DNA of 64,000 nucleotides. Source: Coix lacryma-jobi var. lacryma-jobi (taxonomy: Eukaryota > Streptophyta > Magnoliopsida > Poales > Poaceae). Below the pieces are notes generated by a model. That model saw nothing but the letters and a program-made list of their open reading frames with translations, searched no databases and was not told the DNA's origin. A program made the translations under genes and the position numbers. This document shows, piece after piece, positions 1 through 11,418 of the stretch (positions are counted from its first letter, which is position 1; each line of letters begins with the position of its first letter). The stretch lies in NCBI GenBank assembly GCA_009763385.1, contig CM019831.1, positions 18,006,080 through 18,070,079 of the forward strand. The letters run 5' to 3'.

Positions 1-1208
1 CGACAACCAGGAGCAACCAGAGTTCTCTGAATCAGGCAAGTATAGCATGGGATCATCCTTGTTGACCTATTCACCATGAAGCATTTAAATTCATATGCAT
101 GTGTCTAATTTTGACCTCCTATCTAGTTTATCCTAGATTTTTGACCTGTTACCTTGTTAACCTTGGGATGCTATGCATATGGGTAGAATTTTGCTAGAGC
201 TTTACTTAAACCAAACATGATCTAATAACGGTGAATAAAACTTGATCTTTTTAGCAACATGGTTTAGGACCTCCTGTCAGCAAAAGCTGGGACATACAGT
301 GCAACCATGAGGGTTATATGGCTCTGACCTTAGCTCAGTATAAGGACCTTTTCTAGCTTGTTAGTGGACACCTGTATAGGCGCGTTGGGTCTTGCCGAGA
401 CGGGTATAGTGCGGCTTCTGTCCACGTGAGTATAGGCTGCGTGTTATTGTGCCACCTAGAAGGAGGGCTCTACATCCCCTTGCCTTAAGAACTAGCGGCC
501 CTAACTTGTTAGACGAACCTTTGAAAGGCTTTGCGTGTATCCTGCCCACTCACCTCGGAAGTGTTATGGGAGTAATTAACCCGGGCATCTGGATATCACG
601 ACTCATCGGGTAAAGTGTACACCTCTGCGCAGAGTTTAATAAACTGATATATCAGCCGTGCTCACGGATACGAGCGGCCCGGAAAACTCACAGACTTAGT
701 TGTTATTTGTTGTTTATTTATGTTGCTCATGATGATTACCTTATTGCTATGTTTCAGTTATTATGATCATGTGGATTGGGTTTAAGCATCCATATATGTT
801 CACCTTAACTATTAAAATTGTGCCAACTAAAAGCTATTGCAGTTAAACCAATGTCAGCCTTTTTGAGCCTCATGAACCCCATGTTACACTTGTTAAGTAC
901 GAGATGTACTTATGCTTGTTTACTTTCTTTCTACTTGGATAAAAATCCCGGATGGGTAACAGATTGCTATGGTAACGACGACTTCCCTGAAGAGTTCTAG
1001 TCTTACTGTCAACCAGTCATCTTCCCTGTGATGGAGCTACCGCGAGAGATGCTTTATTTATCCGCTGCTGTGTAAAGACTTAGAATAATATTCGTTATGT
1101 AATAAACATATGTGATGGTACTTCTTAATTTGTGGCTTATGTGTGTGATTGATCTCTGGGCACACATGAGTTATTGCATTCAATTTTGCTCTTAAATTGG
1201 GTGTGACA
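1..1208 (+). repeat. 3' part of the 5' LTR of element A
   Basis: This stretch matches 21592-22794 almost base for base and ends in TGTGACA directly before a primer-binding site. By eye the two copies differ by about six 1-2 base length changes (for example near 77, 137, 441, 484, 635 and 1195) and one clear substitution near 457. Small ORFs inside it, such as 818-1000, occur in both LTR copies and are not taken as genes. Confidence 0.95.
623..667 (+). repeat. Triple-palindrome block in A 5' LTR
   Basis: Three palindromes stand almost side by side: CTCTGCGCAGAG at 623-634, CTGATATATCAG at 644-655 and CCGTGCTCACGG at 656-667. The same block is at 22209-22252 in the 3' LTR, and diverged versions occur in the LTRs of B and C. 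In the full LTR it lies about 80% of the way to the 3' end. The A copy has AATAAA between the first two palindromes; B and C do not. Confidence 0.85.
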
Positions 1209-1211
1209 AAT

Positions 1212-1223
1212 TGGTATCAGAGC
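1212..1223 (+). promoter_or_regulatory. Primer-binding site of element A (initiator tRNA-Met type)
   Basis: TGGTATCAGAGC starts three bases after the LTR end. It is the classic complement of the 3' end of plant initiator tRNA-Met and primes minus-strand DNA synthesis. Confidence 0.92.
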
Positions 1224-1401
1224 AATGTTGACTGTAGGACGCAAGCCTAGTTAGTTATGGTCGTTTTAGTGGTCTTTGCTTCTCAATTCTTGCTATTTAT
1301 CTTAGCCTTGTTAATTTATCAAAACTATATGCTTCTCTTTACTTGCTCTATTACACAAATATATTGATTCTATTGTATCTGTCTCTTGGTCTACTTCATA
1401 G

Positions 1402-2267
1402 ATGGCTCGTCGTATCACCCGCAGAACCGTCGGTGTACGCAGGAGGGCAGGCAACCCCGTTCCGCAAGCACCACAAGCACCCCATGAGCCAGAACAGCAG
1501 GAGGTAGCGTCGCAAGAGCCAGTACTGCAAGAACAAGCACCTCAAGAAGTGGAACCACAAGCGCCGGCACCACCAGTACAAGCTCCAGCTCAACAAGCAC
1601 CAGCTCCACAAGCTCCAGTACCTCCCGCGCCAGTGCCCCCAGAAGTGCTGGAGGTTGAAGACGATGAAGAGTTTCCAACGGGTTGGGACGTGGACTCCGG
1701 GTATCTCGTCGGAGCGCCCACAGCTGCCCAGAGTCCCACACATCACAGGCTGATGGGACTTTTTGATGCCTACTACCCTGACAAGAACATCATCGTACAG
1801 TACACCCATTGGAGGTACAGTCATCCCGTGGAAAGGACCTACTGGAAGGCAAGAGTGACTGTCGCTGTCCGAGAACCAGAGAGTGGCCTATACCTGCATG
1901 AGATGGTGATTGGCCACAGAGCTCGTCGGTCCACTCTAGCATCAGCCTTGGAAGCCGTGGCAGTTGAAGCCTACAAGGCGTTCCGGGGTCGTCGCATTGA
2001 AGACATGAGGGATGATGCATACCGCTATCTGCCCTATTGGAACAGTGAGAATAAGGAGGCTATGGTAGAAGACCCCAATGCAACTCCAACCGAGAAGGCC
2101 ACACGAGATTTTCTCCTTGACAGGGAAAGGTCTAACGCGGACTTGAAAAGGAGGTGATATCCCTGGGAAAAGATCTCAAAAGATGCTATAGCACCATTGA
2201 TGGGCTCTTGGAACTTCTCAACCAACCCCCTATGTACAAGAGGCTCCGTGAACCGCTCTACAAATAG
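1402..2267 (+). CDS. Extra ORF between PBS and gag of element A (function unknown)
   Basis: The ORF runs open from the ATG at 1402 to a TGA at 2155-2157 (251 aa). Shifting one frame near 2150 keeps it open to a TAG at 2265-2267, giving about 287 residues, so the early stop may be a one-base change. The first 20 residues are arginine-rich; residues 20-80 are P/Q/A repeats built from APQ and VPP units; an acidic stretch follows; residues 110-230 look globular, with YYPD, HPVERTYWK and YRYLP. The same three motifs in the same order occur in the matching ORF of element B, which is otherwise strongly diverged, so the protein appears to have been under selection. I know no named domain for it. Ogre-type elements also have an ORF before gag, but I see no sequence link. 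Confidence 0.75.
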
Positions 2268-2950
2268 GCATAAGTCCCCTTTTATGTAATAAGACGATAG
2301 TAGTAAGCGTTTTAGCGAGTCTAGTTAAATTTTTTGTGCTAGTGTGTTTCTTTATGTGTGAGTTGAACTATTATTGCTTATGTGTGATTTGGATCTTTGT
2401 AATGAGTGTTGAGATATTGTAGGCTTGTCTACAAATCTCATAGTTAGACATAACGTTTATGAATAATAAGAGGGTTAGTTATATCTTATCCTATGCTGTT
2501 TTCTGGAGCAACCTGTGATCTTTTGGTTATATCTCAAGTTCTGTTCGTGCAACATGGCTGAAAATTTTATGGTGAGAAATAGACTCCTGTATCTAACCAA
2601 TGCCTCTGGAATCACCTCAATAGCTGTTATGGTTTGTGAGATACGGCTGTTTCAAGTTAGAGTTTCTGCGCAGTTCTGAATTCTGGACAGATCTGTTTGT
2701 TCTCTGTTTTCGACCAACTTAACGACAGAATCTGGGAAAGTCACTTAAATAAAAGTTGTAGATAATTCTTTATCTTTCCAACCGTATATAGCACGCCCTA
2801 TTTGGAATTCTGGAACTCAAGATATGACTGTTTTTTTTGTGCTGCTGTTTCTGAATCTCGCCCAGAAATTATCAGATCTCCTGTATCATCTCGTATAAGT
2901 GATCTTTTCTTGGAAAGCTCACTAACCATAATCCTTGTTTGGAAACACAG
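2268..2950 (+). other. Untranslated leader between extra ORF and gag of A
   Basis: AT-rich spacer with no long ORF of its own and no recognised site. A similar spacer of about 640 bases occurs at the matching place in element B (10784-11418). Confidence 0.5.
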
Positions 2951-3283
2951 ATGGCTGCCAGAGGAGGTGGTATTGGAGGTGGACGTGGACGTGGCCGTGG
3001 TCGTGGAGCACCTGTTAACCCGCCACCACCACCCCCAGTTGACATTCAGCATTGATGGGCATCCAAGCCCAATTTATGCAAACTATGATGCAACACAGCA
3101 GCATCAGCCAGTTGGAGGAGCACCACCGATGCAAGTGAGGGACGAGGGGTGAGTTTTGAAGGTCACCCGCCAGTGTTCTCTCATGCCGCTGATCCCCTGG
3201 AGGCTGATGACTGGCTTCGTGCTATTGAACGCCAGCTTACCATCGCGCAATGCAATGACCAGGAGAAGGTGCTCTATGCTTCT
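2951..3283 (+). pseudogene. N-terminal part of element A gag, interrupted by element B
   Basis: The ATG at 2951 begins an RG-rich start (alternating Arg and Gly) followed by a proline run, matching the start of B gag. The frame meets a TGA near 3053 and shifts again near 3150; the frame from 3149 then reads the conserved gag segment with GHPPVFSHA and LEADDWLRAIE. Coding stops at 3283 where B enters, about 110 residues into gag, and resumes at 15656. The breaks look like one-base length changes. Confidence 0.85.
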
Positions 3284-6252
3284 TGTCACACCCCAATTTT
3301 AAGGATAAAACTGAGGCGGAATACTCATGTGTGCCCAGGAAACAATCACACACATAAGTAGACAAATTACAAGAGTGGCATCATCACATTGTTTATTACA
3401 TCACGATAGTATTTAAAACAGAGTCTTACAATGCTGAAACACAGATCGCTGAACTGGTACACAAACTAAACCACAGGGAAACGTCGACTGGGGGAACAGC
3501 TAGCCTAGAAGTCTTCAGGAAAGTCGCCAACTGCACCTTCATCTGTTACCCATCCGGGATTTTGCCCAAAAAGAAGATAAACAACAAGCGTAAGTACTCC
3601 ACGTACTTAGCAAGCTAACATAGGGTTCATGAGGCTCAAAAAGGCTGACGCTGTCTGACTGCAGTTAGCTTTTAAGTTGGCAAAGTTTTAACATTAAGGT
3701 AAACGAATATTGTGCTTAACCCTTAACCCATGATCCATTTGTCCAACAAAGGTAAGATATGACATCATACTGTACCAACAACATAAAGTAACAATTGTTA
3801 AGTTTCATAGTTCCGCTAGTTTTTCCGGGCCGCTCGTGACCGTGAGCACGGCTGTTATAACAGTTTTACACTCTGCAGAGGTGGTGCATCTTTACCCACA
3901 AGCCGTGTTACCCTTGTGCCCGAGGCGGCCAACCTCTTGATCCACTTCCGAGGTAGATCGGCAGGGCACACTATGAAGCCTTTCGCTGGTTCGTCTAACA
4001 GGTCAGGGCCGCTAGGTTTCCTTGGCAGGCAGATGTAGCAACCCCCCTTTTCTATGGCACAAGGCCATCGCAGCTATACACATAGAAACAGGAGCAGCCC
4101 TACACCCAAAGTGGCAAGCCCCTTTTGCGCCCTTTCGGGTCACCGCTGCCATATTAGACAAGGTCCAGTTTACTGAGCTAAAACCAGAGCCATATAGCAC
4201 TCATGGTAGCACTGTCAATCCCAGCTTTTGCTAACAGCAAGTTTTATTAACCGTTTAACATGTATCATCATGAGAACATATTCATCATTAGACTGGATCG
4301 TTTATAAGTCAGTTAGCACTAGCAAAACTACCCACATGCATATATCCCACGGGAACAAGAGCATCACAGATCAGAAAGCTAGTGGGTTTTCTAAGGTTGC
4401 TCAGTTGGACACATGCATGAATGAGTGATTAAAGTAAAGTATATAGGTAAACAAGGAGATCCCATGCTAACTTGCCTTGGTTGTCGAAAGGTTGATCTTC
4501 CTGCTGGTCACTGAACGAGGGGTCCTGGTCGTACCACACCGACTCACCGTCTACTCGATCACAACATCACCACGCATTCCAGGTGCAAACATACACGATG
4601 CAAACAGAGCTATTATTAGAACAATACACCAAACAGTATTAAACTGAAATAAAACTTTGATAAAACTGAAGTACGCATCTCTACGATCACAACAAGTTTT
4701 GGTTCATCGAAATCGGAGTTACGGCGTGAGAGATACGGCCGAAACGGTATATATAAAGCCCTAAACAAGATTAACTTGGACCCTACATCTAAACTATCCA
4801 AACCGACCAACAGGGACATAAACGGGTAGAGCACTTAATTACGAAGCTAACGCAATTTGAATGGATCAAATCGGAGCTAAAACGTGGATTTTATAAGCAA
4901 AACAAAGTAGTGGCATTTCTGCAAATAAACTGAAATCCATTTGAATTTAAATCGGATTTTAAATTAGATTTTAAATTAAACCCGCAGCCGGCTGGACTGC
5001 GCCTCAAATCCGAAGAAACACAGGGGCCTAGACGAAGTTTTCAAAGACTCAGCGAACAGTGCCCGCTGGAGCGCGGGTTGATTCATGGCTTATTCGGGGG
5101 TTCTAGCAAAGATCACCCCGAAGGGGTACGGGCCATCACGGACCGTCGGATCGGAGACGGATGGCGCGGATTAGGCCAAGGGCGGAGTGCGCGCGCGGGC
5201 GGGCGACGGCGCGCACTAGCCGCGGCGTCACGGCTCTCAACGCGACGTCGCGCGCGGCTCCGCCATGGCCGAAGCCACGGAGCTCGCGGGCTCAGGCCTA
5301 GGATCCACCACAGGCCAAACCAAGGGGTCGGCGAGCTAGAGGAAGGCAAGGGGATCTCACCGAGGCGGAACAAAGTGGCGGAGACGGCTCGGGAGAGGCG
5401 GCCGCGGCGAACGGCGGTCGACGTCGGACTGCGCAGTCAACGGCGGCGGTTAGGGCTTAAACCGAGCGAAAAAGAGAGGGAAGGTGGTTCGGCAACTTCA
5501 CCGAGGTGCGGCGGAGCTCGGGGAAGGTCGCACACGACCGGAGCGGCGTCGAATCGACGGGTCGACGGCGGCGGCGGCAATGGCGGCGGGGAAGCTCTGG
5601 TGCTGCGTGCGCGGCGCTGCGGGAGTGGGAGAGGGAAAAGAAAGAGCGGGGTGCGGCGCATCTGTTAAGTACACGGGGGCGAGGGCGAGGTCGTGGGAGC
5701 GGGCTTGCCCACGACGCGCGCGAGAAGCGGCGGAGCGGTTGCTCGCCCGAGCGCGGACGGCGCGTGCGAAGGGGAAGAGGAAAACGCCGACAGGTGGGGT
5801 CGGGAGGTCAGCGAGAGAGCGGGAGGAGGCGCCGGCATTTCGCGCGGTGCGGGTGCGAGCAGGCCGGCCCGTGGGCCGCGCGCGAGGAGAAAGGGTGGGC
5901 GGGCCCAGCGCGCGGGAGGAGGGAGGGAATGAGGAGGGGCCGCGCCGCGGTTGGGCCGCCAGGCCGCCTGGGCCGAAAACGAGGGAGGGAAGGAGGGAGT
6001 AAAATGAATTCTTTTTTCATTTGTTTCAAAGCAATTCAAAACCATTCCAAAAGAAGTTTGAATTCAAACTAATTTTGACAAAACCCAGTCACTTCAATAA
6101 ATCCAATGCATCAGCATGAATGCATAAACATGTTGCCACCAAAATTTTAATTCAACAAAAATTTATTTAACCCTAGGTTAAATGCTCACAAATTCATAAT
6201 TAAATCATTTTCAACCTATTTTGTTTTGGAGAAAAAAATTTAGGGTGTTACA
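3284..6252 (-). repeat. 3' LTR of element B
   Basis: On the + strand it begins TGTCACACCCC and ends GGTGTTACA. It pairs with 12672-15655. The two copies differ mostly by one-base length changes, many in the GC-rich part (5000-6000). The Arg-rich ORFs there are simple GC-skewed readings of the LTR and are not called as genes. Confidence 0.95.
3840..3880 (-). repeat. Triple-palindrome block in B 3' LTR
   Basis: On the + strand: CCGTGAGCACGG at 3840-3851, CTGTTATAACAG at 3852-3863 and CTCTGCAGAG at 3871-3880. The middle palindrome differs from the A version (CTGATATATCAG) at two bases that pair with each other, so the symmetry is kept. The partner LTR has it at 13228-13268. Confidence 0.85.
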
Positions 6253-6269
6253 ACTCTACCCCCCTTAAG
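6253..6269 (-). promoter_or_regulatory. Polypurine tract of element B
   Basis: Read on the - strand this is CTTAAGGGGGGTAGAGT directly before the 3' LTR. It is the plus-strand primer for DNA synthesis. The A element has nearly the same tract at 19791-19806. Confidence 0.85.
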
Positions 6270-6300
6270 ATGAATCTCGTCCTCGAGATTCGACTGGAGC

Positions 6301-7497
6301 TTACTCAAACAACTGGGGATAAGACTTCCGAAGATCTTCTTCTCTTTCCCAGGTAGCCTCTTCTTCTGTATACCGGTTCCACTGAACCTTGCACATCTTG
6401 ATAACTCGGCTCCTGGTAACTCTTTCTGCTGTCTCCAAGATCTTGACAGGGTACTCTTCGTAAGTGAGATCCTCTCCTATCTTGATCTCTTCCAGGGGAA
6501 CTTGCTCTTCAGGTACTCTCAGGCATTTCTTTAGCTGAGAAACATGGAACACATCATGCACACCTGACAACTTTTCAGGTAACTCGAGCTGATAGGCCAC
6601 TTCTCCACGTCTGGCTAAGATCCGGAAAGGGCCTATGTACCTGGGTGCCAACTTTCCTTTCATGTTAAACCTCCTTACACTTCTCATGGGTGACACTTTC
6701 AAATACACATAGTCTCCCACTTTGAAAACTAAGTCCCTCCTGCGAGTATCTGCATAACTCTTCTGTCGGGACTGAGCTACCCTTAGGTTATCTCGGATCA
6801 TCCTTACTTGTTCTTCAGCATTTCTAAGAACATCCGGTCCGAACACTTGAGTTTCTCCTGTCTGATTCCAGAACAGGGGAGTCCTACACTTTCGCCCATA
6901 CAAAGCTTCGAAAGGAGCCATTTTCAGACTCTTCTGGTGACTGTTGTTGTATGAGAATTCAGCATATGGCAGGCTTTTATCCCAACTAGCCCCATGCTGA
7001 AGGGCACATGCTCTCAACATGTCCTCCAAGATCTGGTTTATCCTTTCAGTCTGCCCATCTGTTTGTGGGTGATATGCAGAACTGAACGTCAGCTCAGTTC
7101 CCAAGGATTGATGTACTTGATACCAAAAGTGAGAAGTGAACTGTGTCCCTCTGTCTGACACTATTTTCTTTGGAACACCATGGAGAGACACAATCCTCTC
7201 CATGTACAGTTCTGCTAACCTTGCTCCAGAATAGGTGGTCTTTACTGGTAAGAAGTGAGCGACCTTAGTGAGACGGTCGACTATTACCCATATAGAATCA
7301 TATCCTCTTTGTGTGCGAGGTAAACCAGTAATAAAGTCCATTCCCACTTCTTCCCATTTCCACTCGGGTATCTGCATAGGCTGTAACAGTCCTGCTGGTC
7401 TTTGATGTTCAGCTTTGACCTTCTGACAGGTGTCACATAGAGCCACATATTCTGCTACATCTCGTTTCATACCATACCACCAGTATTTATCTTTCAT
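6301..7497 (-). CDS. Element B integrase core and chromodomain (3' part of pol)
   Basis: The 398-residue reading starts just after the HH part of the zinc-binding region and contains CDTCQKVKAEH, the second half of the HHCC finger. The DDE core follows: D in MDFITGLP, D in IVSDRGTQF, and E in the YHPQTDGQTERINQ segment. The C-terminal 55 residues (from about YPVKILETAERV) have the KVQWNRY and EATWERE signature of Tekay-type chromodomains, thought to guide integration to heterochromatin. It follows the 7499-10783 ORF with a net one-base frame change within about 35 bp of the border, so one Gag-Pol polyprotein was probably encoded. It is not an independent gene. Confidence 0.9.
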   Translation of the reverse strand: MKDKYWWYGMKRDVAEYVALCDTCQKVKAEHQRPAGLLQPMQIPEWKWEEVGMDFITGLPRTQRGYDSIWVIVDRLTKVAHFLPVKTTYSGARLAELYMERIVSLHGVPKKIVSDRGTQFTSHFWYQVHQSLGTELTFSSAYHPQTDGQTERINQILEDMLRACALQHGASWDKSLPYAEFSYNNSHQKSLKMAPFEALYGRKCRTPLFWNQTGETQVFGPDVLRNAEEQVRMIRDNLRVAQSRQKSYADTRRRDLVFKVGDYVYLKVSPMRSVRRFNMKGKLAPRYIGPFRILARRGEVAYQLELPEKLSGVHDVFHVSQLKKCLRVPEEQVPLEEIKIGEDLTYEEYPVKILETAERVTRSRVIKMCKVQWNRYTEEEATWEREEDLRKSYPQLFE

Positions 7498-7498
7498 T

Positions 7499-10400
7499 TC
7501 AGATCCAAGTACATTTTGGTGCTACCGGGTGAATGGAGTAGGCAGATTCATGAGCATCCCGCAAGATGGCATCACGGATAGCCTTCACTTCGGGCACACA
7601 TATCCTCTTTCCAAACCATAGAGTCCCATTATCATCCATCCGGAATCCTGGTGCCCTTCCAAGCACTATGTTTTCTGCTATCTCTTTCAACTTCTCATCC
7701 TTCAACTGACCCTCTCGGATTTCTTTCTCCAAGGTAGGTTCAACCGACATTTCCACCACATTGTTGGCAAAACACAGATTAAGGTATGCCATTTCAGCTC
7801 TCAACTCTGCTGACATACGTTCCACTTGCAGACCTTTTGCGTAAGTTTTTCTGCTCAAGGCATCGGCCACGACATTGGCCTTTCCTGGGTGATAATGTAC
7901 CTCTAGGTCATAGTCTTTGATCAATTCTAGCCAACGGCGTTGCCTCAAGTTCAGATCTGACTGGGTAAATATATATTTCAGACTTTTGTGATCCGTATAC
8001 ACGTCACACTTATGTCCAACTAGATAGTGTCTCCATATTTTCAGAGCATGGACCACAGCTGCTAACTCCAAATCATGAGTTGGATAGTTCACCTCGTGCT
8101 TCCTCAGCTGTCTAGATGCGTAGGCCACTACTCTTCCTTCTTGCATTAGAACACATCCAAGTCCAAGACGAGATGCATCACAATAGATGGAGAAGCTTTT
8201 GTTCAAGTCTGGCAGAACTAGGACTGGTGCTGAGGTTAATCTCTTCTTTAACTCTTCAAAGTTTGCTTGACATTTATCAGACCACACAAACTTAGCATTC
8301 TTTTCCAACAAGGCAGTCATAGGTTTTGCGAGCTTGGAGAATCCTTCAATGAACCTCCTATAATACCCAGCCAAACCCAGGAAACTTCGGATTTCACTGG
8401 GATTAGTTGGCGGGTTCCAATCCAACACATCTTGCACCTTGCTAGGATCAACGGATATACCTCCGTTAGAGACAACATGCCCTAAGAAAGAGACTTCTTT
8501 CAGCCAAAATTCACACTTGCTCCTCTTGGCATAGAGCTGATGCTCTCTTAACTTCTGCAGAACCATCCTCAGATGTTCCGCGTGTTCCTCCTCTGTTTTA
8601 GAGAACACTAAAATGTCATCTATGAACACCACCACAAACTTATCTAGGTATTCCATGAACACTTTATTCATCAGATACATGAAGTAGGCTGGGGCATTGG
8701 TCAGACCAAAAGACATCACTGTATACTCATACAGTCCATACCGCGTGGTGAAGGCGGTCTTAGGAATGTCTGAGTTCCGGATTTTCAACTGGTGATACCC
8801 AGATCTGAGATCTATTTTAGAGAACACACATGCTCCTCTAAGCTGGTCAAATAGATCGTCTATCCGGGGTAGAGGGTATTTGTTTTTAATGGTAACCTCA
8901 TTTAAAGACCTATAGTCCACACACATCCTTTGGCTACCATCTTTCTTATCCACAAAGATCACTGGTGCTCCCCAAGGAGAAGCACTAGGGCGTATATACC
9001 CTTTCTCTAACAACTCCTTAAGCTGTTTCTTAAGTTCTTCTAATTCATTTACCCCCATTCTATAAGGTCTTTTAGATATTGGTGCAGTTCCAGGCAGTAA
9101 TTCAATAATGAACTCAACATCGCGATCAGGTGGCATACCTGGCAGATCATCAGGAAAGACATCAGGGAACTCGTCCACCACCCGATCTTGCTCTGCACCA
9201 CTAGCATCCATCTGGTTGACCGTGGCAGTTGGCTGCTCTTTTAACACCACTTGCACACAGATTCTGTCTCCCTTAGGTGTAGTTACAACAACTGACCTTT
9301 CTTGACACTGAATGACAGCCCCATGTTGCTTCATCCAGTCCATACCCAAGATGAGATCTATACCTGCTGTTCTTAGCACTATAGGCTTTACTTTAAAGTC
9401 TACCCCCCTTAGGTTGACACTAGAGGTGGGGCTCCAAAAACTTGCAGGCATACTACCCCCTGGTGAGTTTACTATGATTGTTTCTTTCATTGCACACAAA
9501 GGCACACCATGCATTCTAACAAACGATTGTGAAATGAAAGAATGCGAAGCACCAGAATCAAAAAGTATGGTTGCTGGGATTGAGTTGATGCTGAACGTAC
9601 CCATCATAACATCCGGTGCATCCAGGGCACTCTCGGCAGCTACATGATTCACCCGTCCAGTGTGAGGTGGGCGAGCATTCTGCTTCTGAGCTCCTGCCTG
9701 GTTCTGTGGGGCCTGGGGGTTCTGCTTCTTGGGGCACTGGTGAGCGTAGTGTCCTGACTCCCCGCAACGGTAACATGCGTTGGGGTTCTGCTGAGCTGCA
9801 TTCTTCATGGGAGCGGAGTTGGGTGCTCCCTGGCGTGATGCTTGGCTGCTCTGCTGTTGCTGGTACCTCTGACCTCCTGGCTGCTGCTGGTAGCGCTGAC
9901 CACCTGACTGCTGCTGATGTGGAAGGCGCTGTTGGTTCTGGTTGCCCTGGGGGTACTGTCCTCTGTTCCACTGGTTGCCTTGACTCCTCTGGGGGTAACC
10001 TTGCTGTGGGTTGATTCGGGGACGAGTGTTGCTCCCCGATGACTGGCCTTGGAAGCTTCTTTTCTTTGCCTCCATTTCCTTCCTCTTGTTGTCAATAACT
10101 ATCGCCCTATTGACCAGGGCCTGATAGTTCGGGTAGGTGTTGGACATCAACTGGAGTTGCAACCCATCATACAGACCATTCAAGAAACGGCGCTGTTTGT
10201 CCTTGTCGTTAGCCACATCCTGAGGGGCATAACGCGATAGCTGTGCAAACTTGTCGCGGTACTGCGCCACTGACATGGACCCTTGCTTCAGAGAGCGGAA
10301 CTCCTCTTGCTTCAGTTCCACGAGACCATCTGGGATGTGATAGGATCGGAAGTTCTCCTTGAACTCCTGCCATGTAACAATGGGGGCATCTTGGGGACGG

Positions 10401-10783
10401 CCAAACATGAACGCATCCCACCAGTCCTGTGCAGCTCCCTGCAGTTGCCCAGAAGCGTAGAGCACCTTCTCATAATCGGTGCACTGGGCGATGTTCAGCT
10501 GTTTTTCCACTGCACGGAGCCAGTCATCCGCCTCCAGTGGTTCAGAGGCGTGAGAGAACACTGGTGGATGGCCCTTCAGGAATTCTCCTCGACGGTCCCT
10601 GACTTGAAGAGGTTGAGGTGCGGCAGCGGGCGCCTGATCCAGGCGGTTCATCATGGCGTGCATCAGTTGATTCTGCGTGGCCATCAACTGCTCGATGGTC
10701 ACTGGCGGCGGTGGCGGTGGCGGGTCCATAGGAGCACCACGCCCACGGCCACGGCCTCTCCCGCGTCCACCCCTTGCTGCCAT
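7499..10783 (-). CDS. Element B Gag-Pol polyprotein: gag, protease, RT, RNase H, start of integrase
   Basis: This 1094-residue frame starts with an RG-rich tail and proline run (1-30). The retrotransposon gag domain lies at about 60-240 (motif SVAQYRDKFAQLSRYAP), followed by a Q-rich linker and one zinc knuckle CYRCGESGHYAHQC at about 337-350. Next come the protease with DSGA at about 409, RT from about 560 to 810 with catalytic FIDD at about 720, RNase H at about 864-975 (CDASRLGLGC, THDLELAAVV, YTDHKSL), and the start of the integrase zinc finger. Length and order fit the Tekay group. No gag/pol stop is present, so all parts come from one translation product cut by the protease. The frame is lost at 7499 by small indels; it is otherwise intact, so B could have been active recently. 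Confidence 0.93.
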   Translation of the reverse strand: MAARGGRGRGRGRGRGAPMDPPPPPPPVTIEQLMATQNQLMHAMMNRLDQAPAAAPQPLQVRDRRGEFLKGHPPVFSHASEPLEADDWLRAVEKQLNIAQCTDYEKVLYASGQLQGAAQDWWDAFMFGRPQDAPIVTWQEFKENFRSYHIPDGLVELKQEEFRSLKQGSMSVAQYRDKFAQLSRYAPQDVANDKDKQRRFLNGLYDGLQLQLMSNTYPNYQALVNRAIVIDNKRKEMEAKKRSFQGQSSGSNTRPRINPQQGYPQRSQGNQWNRGQYPQGNQNQQRLPHQQQSGGQRYQQQPGGQRYQQQQSSQASRQGAPNSAPMKNAAQQNPNACYRCGESGHYAHQCPKKQNPQAPQNQAGAQKQNARPPHTGRVNHVAAESALDAPDVMMGTFSINSIPATILFDSGASHSFISQSFVRMHGVPLCAMKETIIVNSPGGSMPASFWSPTSSVNLRGVDFKVKPIVLRTAGIDLILGMDWMKQHGAVIQCQERSVVVTTPKGDRICVQVVLKEQPTATVNQMDASGAEQDRVVDEFPDVFPDDLPGMPPDRDVEFIIELLPGTAPISKRPYRMGVNELEELKKQLKELLEKGYIRPSASPWGAPVIFVDKKDGSQRMCVDYRSLNEVTIKNKYPLPRIDDLFDQLRGACVFSKIDLRSGYHQLKIRNSDIPKTAFTTRYGLYEYTVMSFGLTNAPAYFMYLMNKVFMEYLDKFVVVFIDDILVFSKTEEEHAEHLRMVLQKLREHQLYAKRSKCEFWLKEVSFLGHVVSNGGISVDPSKVQDVLDWNPPTNPSEIRSFLGLAGYYRRFIEGFSKLAKPMTALLEKNAKFVWSDKCQANFEELKKRLTSAPVLVLPDLNKSFSIYCDASRLGLGCVLMQEGRVVAYASRQLRKHEVNYPTHDLELAAVVHALKIWRHYLVGHKCDVYTDHKSLKYIFTQSDLNLRQRRWLELIKDYDLEVHYHPGKANVVADALSRKTYAKGLQVERMSAELRAEMAYLNLCFANNVVEMSVEPTLEKEIREGQLKDEKLKEIAENIVLGRAPGFRMDDNGTLWFGKRICVPEVKAIRDAILRDAHESAYSIHPVAPKCTWI

Positions 10784-11418
10784 CTGCTCACCAACAAATG
10801 CGCAAGAGTTAGACCTTTATATCCAACATAGAAAGTATATATGACATAAATGAACATTGCTGAAAATTTCTGTGCACATCCTTGTCGACAGCAGCACACA
10901 CTAAACGGGCATAACTCGAGCTACAGAAATCCAACAGGGATGAACCAGACATCGTTGGAAAGATTAAGAAACCGGCTACAACTTTCGTATAGAACACTTC
11001 TTCAGATTCGGCCAGATTCTGGCCGAAAACAGCATTGAACAGAACCTGTTCTGGACGACAGACTGCGTAGAAACATCGACTTTAAACAGGCATATCTCCC
11101 AGATCCGAACAGATAAGGACTTGGTTCCAGATTCGTTGAAAGGTACATCAGTATAGTTACTCCCCAAAAATTTCACAATTTTTGGGGTCACGGATTAAGA
11201 GATACACAGATCTAAACACAGGCTGCTCCAGAAAACAGCAACACAGACATAAGAGATAAGCAACTTTATATGCACAAGAAGGTTTTAACTTGGAGAAGCA
11301 CGGACATAACCCATACTTCACATCACACAGACAAAGATCCAAACAAACATAGTTCACTAACATAAGTAACACAAACACCACAGGTTCACATAACACAAAC
11401 TGAATTTAAACAACGTGT
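10784..11418 (-). other. Spacer between extra ORF and gag of B
   Basis: No ORF or named site is supported. It matches in position, length and AT-rich character the leader of A at 2268-2950. Confidence 0.5.

Noticed and set aside
818..1000. 60-codon ORF in the A 5' LTR, repeated at 22403-22585
   Set aside because: It is simply LTR sequence present twice; no coding signature, and the diverged LTR B does not preserve it.
5078..6072. Long Arg/Gly/Ala-rich ORFs in the GC-rich part of the B LTR (also 14449-15442)
   Set aside because: They occur in several frames and on both strands, follow GC composition and change frame between the two LTR copies.
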